Shown in pieces: positions 6,770-13,891 of a stretch of DNA of 14,122 bases. The DNA comes from Methanocella_A sp964548585 (GTDB taxonomy: Archaea; Halobacteriota; Methanocellia; Methanocellales; Methanocellaceae). Within the stretch, counting starts at the first letter, position 1. Each line of letters opens with the position of its first letter. Made by a program: the position numbers and the translations under genes. Below the pieces are notes generated by a model. That model had not been told where the DNA came from, searched no databases, and saw only the letters and a list, made by a program, of their open reading frames with translations. The DNA lies in NCBI GenBank assembly GCA_964548585.1, contig CAZJRS010000088.1:1-14122 (forward strand), read 5' to 3'.

Positions 6770-7573
6770 TTACTTCACGGTAACTTTTACAGCCTTCGTC
6801 GCCGCTTTGAGGCTGCGAACATACGTCTGCAACTCTTCGGTGCTGGCGCCCTTTGCAATCAAGTCCACGATGGCGCTGCCTACGATGGCGCCGGCTGCGC
6901 CCATGGATATGACCTCGGTCACATGCTCGGGGCCGGAGATACCGAAGCCTACGGCCACCGGGGTTTTGCCGGCAGCTTCCGTTGCCCTGTCGAGGGTCGC
7001 TTTCAGGCCGGCGGCGAGGCTTGTGCGCTTGCCGGTGACGCCCATGGTGGATACGAGATAGACGAAGCCTGAGGCTTTGGCTAAGAGCATCTGCATGCGC
7101 TCAGCATTCGTGTTCGGCGTGACGATATGGATGTAGTCCACGTCGTTTGCCGCAGAGATCGTTCGGATCTCGGCACTCTCCTCGTAGGGTAGATCGGCGA
7201 TGATCACGCCGGATACGCCAGAGGTTTTACACGCTTTGAAGAACCGCTCGATGCCGTACTGCAGAACAATATTGTAGTACGTCAGGTACACGATGGGCAC
7301 TTTCTTATCGAGCTGCGCCGAGATCTCGAAAGCGAGATCGGTGTTCATGCCCGCCTTCAAAGCTCTGTCCACCGCGTTCTGGATGACCGGCCCGTCTGCG
7401 ATAGGATCGGAGAAGGGTACGCCAAGCTCCAGCACGTCAACTGCGCCTGAGTCGATAAGCGACTGGGCGATGGCGAGCGATTCTACGGGAGAAGGGTCTC
7501 CCAGTGTGATATAGGCTACGAGGGCTCCTTCGCCGCTCGCTTTCAGCTCGCTGAACTTCTCTGATAGCTTCAT
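6770..7573 (-). CDS. trpA: Tryptophan synthase alpha chain
   Basis: 267 residues, normal for the family. The ATG at 7573 overlaps the trpB stop (ATGA), with GGTGGAG just upstream; a start six codons earlier lacks support. It cleaves indole-3-glycerol phosphate to indole and glyceraldehyde 3-phosphate in the cytoplasm and channels indole to TrpB. The catalytic acids are in place: Glu49 and Asp60 in LELGVPFSDPIADGPVIQ, the same numbers as in the E. coli enzyme. The TIM-barrel phosphate site GFGISGPEHV and the strand GAIVGSAIVDLI are present. It is the last gene of the trp operon. Confidence 0.97.
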   Translation of the reverse strand: MKLSEKFSELKASGEGALVAYITLGDPSPVESLAIAQSLIDSGAVDVLELGVPFSDPIADGPVIQNAVDRALKAGMNTDLAFEISAQLDKKVPIVYLTYYNIVLQYGIERFFKACKTSGVSGVIIADLPYEESAEIRTISAANDVDYIHIVTPNTNAERMQMLLAKASGFVYLVSTMGVTGKRTSLAAGLKATLDRATEAAGKTPVAVGFGISGPEHVTEVISMGAAGAIVGSAIVDLIAKGASTEELQTYVRSLKAATKAVKVTVK

Positions 7574-8742
7574 ATCTCCACCCCCAGGCACTTAGCGACA
7601 GTGTAAACGTCCTTGTCGCCTCTGCCCGACAGGTTGACGATAATAGTCTTGCCCTGCAGCTCATGCCGGCTTTTGATAGCCCATCCCAGCGCGTGGGAGG
7701 ACTCCAGCGCAGGCAGGATACCTTCTACCATGCCCAGTTCCTGGAACGCGTGCAGCGCCTCATCATCGGTGCAATAGCTGTACTCTGCCCTTTTTACGTC
7801 GCGGAGCATCGCGTGCTCGGGGCCTACGGCCGCGTAGTCCAGGCCTGCGGATACGCTGTGTGTGTCCTGTATCTGGCCGTACTGGTCCTGTAAAACGTAC
7901 GTGTAAGATCCGTGCAGCACGCCTTTGGTGCCGGTCTGGAACCGGGCTGCGTGTTTGCCGCTCTCGATCCCGCAACCGGCGGCCTCTACGCCGACCAGTC
8001 TGACGCTTTCGTCGTTGAGGAAGCCGGAGAAGATGCCGATCGCGTTGCTGCCTCCGCCGACGCAGGCTACGACTGAGTCGGGAAGCTTTCCCTCCTGGGT
8101 AAGCACCTGTTCTCTTGCCTCTTTTCCTATGACACTCTGGAAGTCTTTCACCATCTCCGGGTACGGGTGGGGACCGTAGGCGGTACCGAAGAGGTAGTGG
8201 GTATCATCCAGGCAGGTCACCCAGGAGCGCATGGCCTCGCTGATGGCGTCCTTAAGCGTCTTCGTACCGTTCTTGACACAGACGACTTCTGCACCCAGCA
8301 GGCGCATCCGGAACACATTCATCTTCTGCCGCTCGATGTCTACTTCGCCCATGTATATGGTGCACTTCATGCCCATCGCCCTTGCCGCAGTGGCCGTGGC
8401 CACGCCATGCTGGCCTGCGCCAGTTTCGGCGATCAGGCGGGTCTTGCCCATGCGCTTTGCCAGTAGAGCCTGGCCGATGGTGTTGTTGATCTTGTGTGCG
8501 CCGGTGAAGGCCTGATCTTCCCGCTTGAGATACAGGTTAAAGCCGTACTTCTGGCTCATGTTCCGGGACTTGGTCAGAGGTGTGGGCCTCCCCACGAACT
8601 CCTTCATGTAAGCATCGAGTTCTCTGCGGAACTCGGGATCTTTCTGATACTTCCGGTAACCTGCAACCACGTCTTGCAGCGCGGGCGCCAGCATCTCCGG
8701 CACGTAGGTGCCACCATACTCGCCATATCTTCCGTCTGTCAT
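7570..8742 (-). CDS. trpB: Tryptophan synthase beta chain (TrpB1 type)
   Basis: 390 residues from the ATG at 8742, which overlaps the trpF stop (ATGA). An in-frame extension of 27 codons lies inside trpF and lacks homology to TrpB. This PLP enzyme condenses indole with serine to give tryptophan. Lys84 in FTGAHKINN is the PLP Schiff-base lysine, Glu106 in AETGAGQHG is the catalytic acid, and GGGSN at 229-233 binds the PLP phosphate. The N-terminus (GRYGEYGGTYVPE) and the length mark the TrpB1 class, which works with TrpA, rather than the longer stand-alone TrpB2. Its stop overlaps the trpA start, favouring coupled synthesis of the alpha-beta complex. Confidence 0.98.
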   Translation of the reverse strand: MTDGRYGEYGGTYVPEMLAPALQDVVAGYRKYQKDPEFRRELDAYMKEFVGRPTPLTKSRNMSQKYGFNLYLKREDQAFTGAHKINNTIGQALLAKRMGKTRLIAETGAGQHGVATATAARAMGMKCTIYMGEVDIERQKMNVFRMRLLGAEVVCVKNGTKTLKDAISEAMRSWVTCLDDTHYLFGTAYGPHPYPEMVKDFQSVIGKEAREQVLTQEGKLPDSVVACVGGGSNAIGIFSGFLNDESVRLVGVEAAGCGIESGKHAARFQTGTKGVLHGSYTYVLQDQYGQIQDTHSVSAGLDYAAVGPEHAMLRDVKRAEYSYCTDDEALHAFQELGMVEGILPALESSHALGWAIKSRHELQGKTIIVNLSGRGDKDVYTVAKCLGVEI

Positions 8743-9380
8743 GTCGTTATCCTTGCCTGTTCTATGAATTCCCGGACCAGCCGGATGTCTTTTCGCCTCT
8801 TCTCTGCTTCTACGCCACTGCACACGTCTACCGCATACGGCTTCGCCGTGCGAATGGCATCTGCCACGTTTTTAGGGCCGAGGCCACCGGCCAAAATGAC
8901 CGGGAGCCGGACCGCTCCGATGATCTCCCGGGACACGCGCCAGTCGTGCGTAGCCCCGGTACCTCCACCCTGGGGTGAGGCGGTGTCAAGGAGGATAGCG
9001 TCGGCCACGCCTTCATACTGACATGCCTGTTCTCCTTCGCCGCCATCACCCACGTGGATGGTCTTGATCAGCCTGATACCAGGCAGCTGCAGCTTGATCA
9101 TTCGAAGCATCTCCGGCTGCTCGCTGCCGTGCAGTTGAACTGCGGTAGGACGAACTTTCCGGGCTGCATCGATGACTTCTCCGGCGGTGGATGGCATCAT
9201 GACCATCACGCTGGAGACGAAGGGCGGCAGTACCGTAGTGATCTGCCTGGCCTGGTCGGCCGTGATGCACCGGGGAGAAATCCTGACGTCGACCAGCATT
9301 CCTATGGCATCGGCGCCGGCAACAGTACAAGCCAGCGCGTCGTCCGGGGAAGTGATCCCGCAGATTTTTATCCGGGTCAC
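8739..9380 (-). CDS. trpF: Phosphoribosylanthranilate isomerase
   Basis: 213 residues. The start is GTG at 9380, overlapping the trpGD stop as GTGA, with GGGGAG upstream. It catalyses the Amadori isomerisation of phosphoribosylanthranilate to CdRP, the third step of the pathway. The family catalytic residues are Cys7 (RIKICGIT) and Asp132 (AILLDTASPQGGGTG). The C-terminal phosphate-binding part is intact (ILAGGLGPKNV, then VDVCSGVE). It is a monofunctional TrpF, not fused to TrpC as in E. coli. The next gene, trpB, begins within its stop. Confidence 0.96.
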   Translation of the reverse strand: MTRIKICGITSPDDALACTVAGADAIGMLVDVRISPRCITADQARQITTVLPPFVSSVMVMMPSTAGEVIDAARKVRPTAVQLHGSEQPEMLRMIKLQLPGIRLIKTIHVGDGGEGEQACQYEGVADAILLDTASPQGGGTGATHDWRVSREIIGAVRLPVILAGGLGPKNVADAIRTAKPYAVDVCSGVEAEKRRKDIRLVREFIEQARITT

Positions 9381-10966
9381 TGGGCACTCCCCTTAGAACG
9401 ACTGACGTACTGTTCCAGGACTGCCAGGGCTTTACCGGAGTCGATCGAATCGGCGGCCAGCTGCAGCGCATCCTTAATCGACGGAGCAGCTCTGCCGACA
9501 TAGATGCCGCAGGCCGCGTTCAGCAGGACGATGTCCCTCTTCGGGCCTTTTTCGTGGTCACGCAGCAGCCGGTAGGCCAGCGCTGCGTTCTCGGCTGCAT
9601 CTCCGCCTTTCAGGTCCTGAGGAGTAACCAGAGGCAGCCCGAAGTCGGTGGGGCTGATCTCGTATGGCAGTACCTTGCCATCCTTGATCTCACACACGCT
9701 GGTCTGGCCGAAGGTGGATACTTCGTCCAGCCCGCCGACGCCGTGGACGACCATTGCCCTTTCCGTGCCCATGTTCCGTAGCACTTTCGCCACGACCGGG
9801 ACGAGTGATGCATCGTAGACGCCAACGACCTGCGCCTTTGCGGAGGCCGGGTTCGTCAGAGGGCCGAGCAGGTTAAAGACCGTCCTGATGCCCACTTCTT
9901 TCCTCGCGCCTATGGCGTGCTTCATGGACCCGTGGAATACGGGCGCAAACATGAAGCCGAACCCGACTTCTTCGATCATGCTCTGGACAGCCGAAGGCTG
10001 GGTATCCATCTTTGCCCCGAGCGCCTCGAGGATATCTGCGCTGCCGGATTTGGAAGTTACTGACCGATTGCCGTGCTTGGCCACGGGCACGCCAGCCCCC
10101 GCGACGACGAATGAAGCGATCGTGCTCACGTTGAAGGTCTTGATCGTATCCCCGCCGGTGCCGCACATGTCCACGACAGGCCGGGCCGTTTTAGGGCTGA
10201 TTTTGACGGCGAACTCCCGCATGGCGAGAGCGAAAGCCGTAATATCGGAGACGGACTCGCCCCTGATGCGCAATGCCGTCAAAAAGCTCCCGATCTGCGC
10301 CTGGGTCGCCTTGCCAGCCATGATCGTCCTCATGGCATCGGCAGCCTCGGCAGGAGCCAGGTCCTTGCCATCGACGAGCTTCTGCACATAGTCTTTCATG
10401 CTGCCGCCGTACAAGAAGTTCAGCATCAGTTTCTTCCCGTTACCGGTCAGGATCGACTCGGGATGGAACTGCACGCCCTCTATGGGGTATTCCTTGTGGC
10501 GGACGCCCATGATTTCCCCGTCAGGTGCAGATGCCGTGACTTTCAGGCAATCCGGGAAACCTTTCTCCTTGATGGTGAGCGAGTGATACCGGGTGGCTTC
10601 GAGCGGCCCGGTGAGGCCGGTATACAGCCCTGTGCCGTCGTGCTGAATCTGGCTGGTCTTGCCGTGCATGGCCAGGGGAGCCCGGGAAACTGTGCCACCG
10701 TAGGCGATCCCGATGCACTGGTGGCCAAGACAGACACCCAACGTGGGAATCGTCGGGCCGAGCCTCCGGATCACTTCAACGCAACACCCGGCATCCTCAG
10801 GCTTGCCCGGGCCGGGGCTCAGGAGGATACGATCCGGGTTGAGCGCTTCGATCTCCTCGACAGTGATCGTGTTAGGCACCACGATGGGCTCTCCGCCGAG
10901 CTCGCCCACGTACTGGTACAGATTATAGACAAAGGAGTCCACGTTATCGATGATGAGCACTTTCAT
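9377..10966 (-). CDS. trpGD: Fused anthranilate synthase glutaminase (TrpG) and anthranilate phosphoribosyltransferase (TrpD)
   Basis: 529 residues; ATG at 10966 overlaps the trpE stop (ATGA). Residues 1-189 are a class I glutamine amidotransferase with the triad Cys79 (GVCLGHQ), His168 and Glu170 (FHPES); it supplies ammonia to TrpE. Residues 190-529 are a full-length TrpD (340 residues), with PRPP-binding GTGGD at 269-273 and KHGN at 297-300, transferring phosphoribose to anthranilate. There is no linker: TrpG ends LNFLYGGS and TrpD begins at Met190 (MKDYVQKL), so the second half looks like a complete gene joined in frame. Internal initiation at that ATG (10399) is possible but has no good SD. 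Enteric bacteria have a comparable TrpGD fusion, apparently of separate origin. Confidence 0.95.
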   Translation of the reverse strand: MKVLIIDNVDSFVYNLYQYVGELGGEPIVVPNTITVEEIEALNPDRILLSPGPGKPEDAGCCVEVIRRLGPTIPTLGVCLGHQCIGIAYGGTVSRAPLAMHGKTSQIQHDGTGLYTGLTGPLEATRYHSLTIKEKGFPDCLKVTASAPDGEIMGVRHKEYPIEGVQFHPESILTGNGKKLMLNFLYGGSMKDYVQKLVDGKDLAPAEAADAMRTIMAGKATQAQIGSFLTALRIRGESVSDITAFALAMREFAVKISPKTARPVVDMCGTGGDTIKTFNVSTIASFVVAGAGVPVAKHGNRSVTSKSGSADILEALGAKMDTQPSAVQSMIEEVGFGFMFAPVFHGSMKHAIGARKEVGIRTVFNLLGPLTNPASAKAQVVGVYDASLVPVVAKVLRNMGTERAMVVHGVGGLDEVSTFGQTSVCEIKDGKVLPYEISPTDFGLPLVTPQDLKGGDAAENAALAYRLLRDHEKGPKRDIVLLNAACGIYVGRAAPSIKDALQLAADSIDSGKALAVLEQYVSRSKGSAQ

Positions 10967-12450
10967 AGTCCCTTACCTCCCGCCGCGGTTTCGAGCGCTT
11001 TGAGCATGGCTGCGCCCTTGTTCATCGCCTCATAGTACTCGTTCTCGGGCACGGAGTCCATAACGATGCCTGCGCCCGCCTGTACATATGCTTTCCCGCC
11101 CTTCAGCAGGATGGTCCTGATGGCGATGGCGAGGTCCGCGTTGCCGTTGAACGAGATGTACCCGACACAGCCGGCATACAGGCCACGGCGGCGGCCTTCC
11201 AGCTCTTCGATGATCTGCATGGCCCGGGTCTTGGGGGCTCCGGAGACAGTACCTGCCGGGAATGTCGCTGCAAGCGCATCTACCGCGTCCTTCCCATCCG
11301 CCAGAACGCCGAACACGTTCGAGACGATGTGCTGGACGTGGGAGTACTTCTCCACACCCATGAAGTCGTCGACTTTGACGGAGCCGAACCTGGATACTTT
11401 GCCCACGTCGTTCCTCCCCAGGTCGACCAGCATTACATGTTCTGCCACTTCTTTGGGGTCGGCCTTCATCTCGACTTCGAGCCGCTTGTCCTCTTCTTCC
11501 GTTTTCCCCCGGGGCCTGGTGCCCGCGATGGGCCGGAGGATGACCTTGCCATCGTCTACTTTGACCAGGATCTCAGGGCTGGAGCCGACGATGGAGATGT
11601 CCCCGAACTCGAGGAAGTACATGTACGGAGACGGGTTGATCTGCTTCAGGTGCCTGTACAGCACGACGTGGTCGACATCGGTCTCCACTTCCTGGCGCTG
11701 CGACAGGACGATCTGGAAAGCGTCCCCGTCCAGGATGTACTCCTTGCTTCTGGTCACCATATCCATGTACTGTTCCTTACTGGTGGGGCACTTCACGACA
11801 AAGGGCTTAGCCGGATGCTGAGGCTTTGAGACCGCACAGGCCGGACGTGCCAGCTTTTCCTCCATGGACCTCAATCGCTCCCTCGCCTGCATGATGGCGG
11901 CGTCCTCCTTGCCCATGGCGTTGGCGATGAGCATTTTCTTGCGCCGCACATGGTCGAAGACGACCAGATCATCCACGAAGAGCAGCTCGACGTCAGGACA
12001 GCCGATATCGTCTGTCGCCGTATTACCGATCGGATCCACGTACCTGACGAAATCGTAGGATATGAAGCCTGCCAGCCCGCCCGAAAACGGCGGAAGCGGC
12101 GGGTTTTCCCCGCTGAAGGACTCTTTCCTGACGTAGACGGGAGCCTGCTGTTTATAGCCGGCCATGAAGTCCTTGAGGAAAGCCACCGGACCACCGACAT
12201 GCTTTACCTCCGAGCCCCCAACCGAGATCTTGCCGTCCTTAATCACGATGGCGGTTGCCCCGCTGCCCACGAACGAGTAGCGTGCCGACTTGCCGCCGAT
12301 CTCCGCCGACTCGAACAGGAACGACCGGCCGCCGGGAGAGGACAGCCTGACGAAGGCGTCCAGCGGATCGATGTCCAGCTCCAGGGCTTCCACCACCGGA
12401 ACCATATGCGCGGGCTTAGCCCGCCGTGTAACGATTTCCTCCATAAGCAT
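10963..12450 (-). CDS. trpE: Anthranilate synthase component I
   Basis: 495 residues. ATG at 12450, 6 nt after the trpC stop, preceded by GGTGAT, which matches the archaeal 16S anti-SD. A second ATG two codons on (12444) is possible. It converts chorismate plus ammonia from TrpG to anthranilate. The chorismate-binding C-terminal half is intact: SPEILVKVDDGKVILRPIAGTRPRG, EHVMLVDLGRNDVGKVS and GTVSGAPKTRAMQIIEELE. The N-terminal tryptophan-binding features are kept (FLFESAEIGGKSARYSF with Glu47-Ser48, and NPSPYMYFLEF), so feedback inhibition by tryptophan is expected. A p-aminobenzoate synthase (PabB) is the main alternative, but the setting and these motifs favour TrpE. Confidence 0.96.
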   Translation of the reverse strand: MLMEEIVTRRAKPAHMVPVVEALELDIDPLDAFVRLSSPGGRSFLFESAEIGGKSARYSFVGSGATAIVIKDGKISVGGSEVKHVGGPVAFLKDFMAGYKQQAPVYVRKESFSGENPPLPPFSGGLAGFISYDFVRYVDPIGNTATDDIGCPDVELLFVDDLVVFDHVRRKKMLIANAMGKEDAAIMQARERLRSMEEKLARPACAVSKPQHPAKPFVVKCPTSKEQYMDMVTRSKEYILDGDAFQIVLSQRQEVETDVDHVVLYRHLKQINPSPYMYFLEFGDISIVGSSPEILVKVDDGKVILRPIAGTRPRGKTEEEDKRLEVEMKADPKEVAEHVMLVDLGRNDVGKVSRFGSVKVDDFMGVEKYSHVQHIVSNVFGVLADGKDAVDALAATFPAGTVSGAPKTRAMQIIEELEGRRRGLYAGCVGYISFNGNADLAIAIRTILLKGGKAYVQAGAGIVMDSVPENEYYEAMNKGAAMLKALETAAGGKGL

Positions 12451-12456
12451 AGCAGA

Positions 12457-13221
12457 TCACCAGATCAGTTCTTTCAGCGCGTCGCCAGGGCGTTCCGCGC
12501 TCATCAGCGCCGTGCCAACCAGCGCAGCATCACAGTAAGCTAAAACAGCGTTCAGCTGGATGAGAGTTGAAATGCCCGACGCACTCACGATGGTGCCGTT
12601 GATGTGCGGGGCAAGTTCCTTAGTTCTATTAAAATCAACCTTGAGTGTGTGCCGGTCCCGGTTGTTCACGGCAAAGAGCTTCGCCCCACAGGAAGCGGAA
12701 CGCTCGATATCATCCCGGTCGTGGATCTCGACCAGCGGCTCCATGCCATAGCGCCGAGACTCGGCGATCATGGCCCCCAGTTCTTCAGCAGTGAAAAACG
12801 AGGAGATCAGAAGCAGTGAATCGGCACCGTAATAATAAGACTCTTTGACCTGCGCGAGGTCGAACAAAAAGTCCTTCCGCAGCACGGGTACGCCCACACC
12901 AGACGTTTCTTTAAGGTTACCCAGTGAGCCCCCGAAGTACCTGGGCTCGGTCAGGACTGAAACACCACATGCCCCGGCCGATGCGTAATCCTTCGCAATT
13001 TCTGCAGGGTTGTCTACCTTCCTGATAGCACCCAGTGTAGGCGAAGCCGGCTTGATCTCCGCGATGACCGGCCGCCTGCCGTCTTTTTTGGCGGCGCCGA
13101 TGCTGTCGATGAGGCTGGCAGGCTTTCTGGTTAGGGCTACCGTACCCTCAAAAGGCCGGTAGGATTCCTTGCACGCCTGCATGATCTCGCCGAAGTTCGG
13201 GTTAGACAGTTCAAACACCAC
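12457..13221 (-). CDS. trpC: Indole-3-glycerol phosphate synthase
   Basis: 254 residues, first gene of the operon. The start is GTG at 13221; a second GTG follows directly at 13218, and no strong SD is visible (GTAAG next to the start), so the exact start is not certain. It decarboxylates and closes CdRP to indole-3-glycerol phosphate. Active-site residues of the family are visible: Lys57 in IAEIKPASPT, Lys116 in VLRKDFLFD, Glu165 in PLVEIHD, Asn186-Asn187 in FAVNNRD, and Ser213/Ser215 in VSASGIS. KPASPT differs slightly from the usual KRASPS. Monofunctional. The trpC stop lies 6 nt before trpE. Confidence 0.96.
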   Translation of the reverse strand: MVFELSNPNFGEIMQACKESYRPFEGTVALTRKPASLIDSIGAAKKDGRRPVIAEIKPASPTLGAIRKVDNPAEIAKDYASAGACGVSVLTEPRYFGGSLGNLKETSGVGVPVLRKDFLFDLAQVKESYYYGADSLLLISSFFTAEELGAMIAESRRYGMEPLVEIHDRDDIERSASCGAKLFAVNNRDRHTLKVDFNRTKELAPHINGTIVSASGISTLIQLNAVLAYCDAALVGTALMSAERPGDALKELIW

Positions 13222-13246
13222 CTTACACGTATTATCTCAGATGCTA

Positions 13247-13282
13247 TGTACAAAGTTATACATTAACGTGTTATATTGTACA
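13247..13282. promoter_or_regulatory. Candidate TRP boxes (TrpY-type operators) of the trp operon
   Basis: The palindrome TGTACA occurs at 13247-13252 and 13277-13282, exactly 30 bp apart. A one-mismatch copy, TATACA, lies at 13257-13262, 10 bp from the first. TGTACA is, from memory, the TRP-box core bound by the tryptophan repressor TrpY in Methanothermobacter. One box lies between TATA and the expected start site and the other just downstream, a layout suited to repression. No TrpY gene is in the window. Confidence 0.55.
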
Positions 13283-13292
13283 CCACACATAG

Positions 13293-13300
13293 TATATAAA
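13293..13300 (-). promoter_or_regulatory. TATA box of the trp operon
   Basis: On the minus strand this reads TTTATATA, close to the archaeal consensus. Initiation about 25 nt downstream (near 13271) would give a leader of about 50 nt before the trpC GTG. Confidence 0.65.
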
Positions 13301-13354
13301 CATTACCAGTTGTAAAAGCCGGGCATAGATACAGCAAGCCAGTAGCTCCGGTGC

Positions 13355-13413
13355 GATAAACTTATCCTTTTATATTTGGCAAATGAAAAGCAAAAGCTTT
13401 TAATTTTGGCAAT
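13355..13413 (+). promoter_or_regulatory. Promoter region of the 47-residue membrane protein, with repeated TTTGGCAA
   Basis: A GATAA-AC-TTATC palindrome (13355-13366) abuts an AT-rich TATA candidate TTTTATATTT (13368-13377). TTTGGCAA occurs at 13375-13382 and again at 13405-13412, 30 bp apart, and AAAAGCTTTT (13394-13403) lies between. A start near 13400 would give a leader of about 40 nt. These sites are separate from the trp boxes, so the divergent genes may be controlled independently. Confidence 0.45.
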
Positions 13414-13439
13414 CAATCTGAGTGACAGGTGATTGGGGC

Positions 13440-13583
13440 ATGATGGATAAATTCCAGAAGAAATATTTCTCGAACGATGAGGGGTTGTTTGATCCTAACG
13501 AGCATATTGACAAGTTCGCTATGATTTTCATAGCAACGCTCTTTGTATTCTGCATCGCGCTGAAGGCTATGGGTGTCATATAA
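13440..13583 (+). CDS. Small single-span membrane protein, 47 residues, unrecognised
   Basis: Starts ATG at 13440 (a second ATG follows at 13443) and ends TAA at 13581-13583. The SD AGGTGAT (13427-13433) is a near-perfect complement of the archaeal 16S tail at 6-nt spacing, which is the main reason to believe this short gene. Residues 1-25 are polar and charged (MMDKFQKKYFSNDEGLFDPNEHIDK). Residues 26-41 are a hydrophobic helix (FAMIFIATLFVFCIAL), with KAMGVI at the end. This fits a tail-anchored or single-span protein with its N-terminus in the cytoplasm. The pattern of a charged N-terminus with a DP motif before one C-terminal helix loosely recalls Sec61-beta, but it lacks that family's Gly-rich N-terminus and I do not assign it. 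It is divergent from trpC. Confidence 0.65.
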   Translation: MMDKFQKKYFSNDEGLFDPNEHIDKFAMIFIATLFVFCIALKAMGVI

Positions 13584-13639
13584 ACTGGAGAAATTGTTTA
13601 CCTTTTTGTATAAGGCATCGTAGCCAGTTTAAGGTAATC

Positions 13640-13883
13640 CTCCTTTAACCTCTGTACCTCCTTCAGCCTCCTTGCAATGGTTTCCTCCTTCAACCTCATT
13701 CATCCTCCCTGACCACCTCCTTGCCTCCAGCCCCTCCCTTTACTCGGGGTTTTTGTATCGGCCATGATAAGCAAAATCCTGAGGAAACAGAGGCACAGGC
13801 GGAAAGGAGATAGGTTTAAGGAGATACACGGAGATCAGGGAGGGTTTAAAAAAGGAGGTCTGGAGGTAAAGAGGTTAAAGGAG
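13640..13883. repeat. Inverted-repeat island with polypyrimidine and polypurine arms
   Basis: The left arm (13640-13661, CTCCTTTAACCTC followed by TGTACCTCC) matches the inverse complement of the right arm (13862-13883) at 21 of 22 positions. CCTCCCTGA near 13704 and TCAGGGAGG near 13835 continue the pairing. Each side consists of degenerate CCTCCTT (left) or AAGGAGG (right) units repeated roughly every 12-20 bp. The centre (about 13741-13780) is unique sequence. No coding frame is credible. It resembles the 6533-6748 island in design but uses a different core. Confidence 0.75.
13731..13754 (+). terminator. Possible weak terminator inside the repeat island
   Basis: CCCC (13731-13734) and GGGG (13746-13749) can pair across an 11-nt loop, followed directly by TTTTT (13750-13754). 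It could end the transcript of the 47-residue gene, but the stem is only 4 bp. Confidence 0.3.
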
Positions 13884-13891
13884 AACGGCTA

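Noticed and set aside
6559..7072. Short frames across the CACAGAG repeats on both strands
   Set aside because: They are translated repeat (for example CASVVKLCVLCG-like strings) or antisense of trpA.
10463..11035. 190-codon plus-strand open frame
   Set aside because: It is the antisense of trpG and the end of trpE, both with full catalytic motifs; long antisense frames are expected in GC-rich genes.
11066..11821. 251-codon plus-strand open frame rich in Ser, Pro and Thr
   Set aside because: It is antisense to trpE; the composition is what reverse-complemented coding DNA gives.
13440..13583. Firm assignment of the 47-residue protein to Sec61-beta
   Set aside because: Only the general layout (charged N-terminus, DP, one helix) fits; the conserved Gly-rich start of that family is absent.
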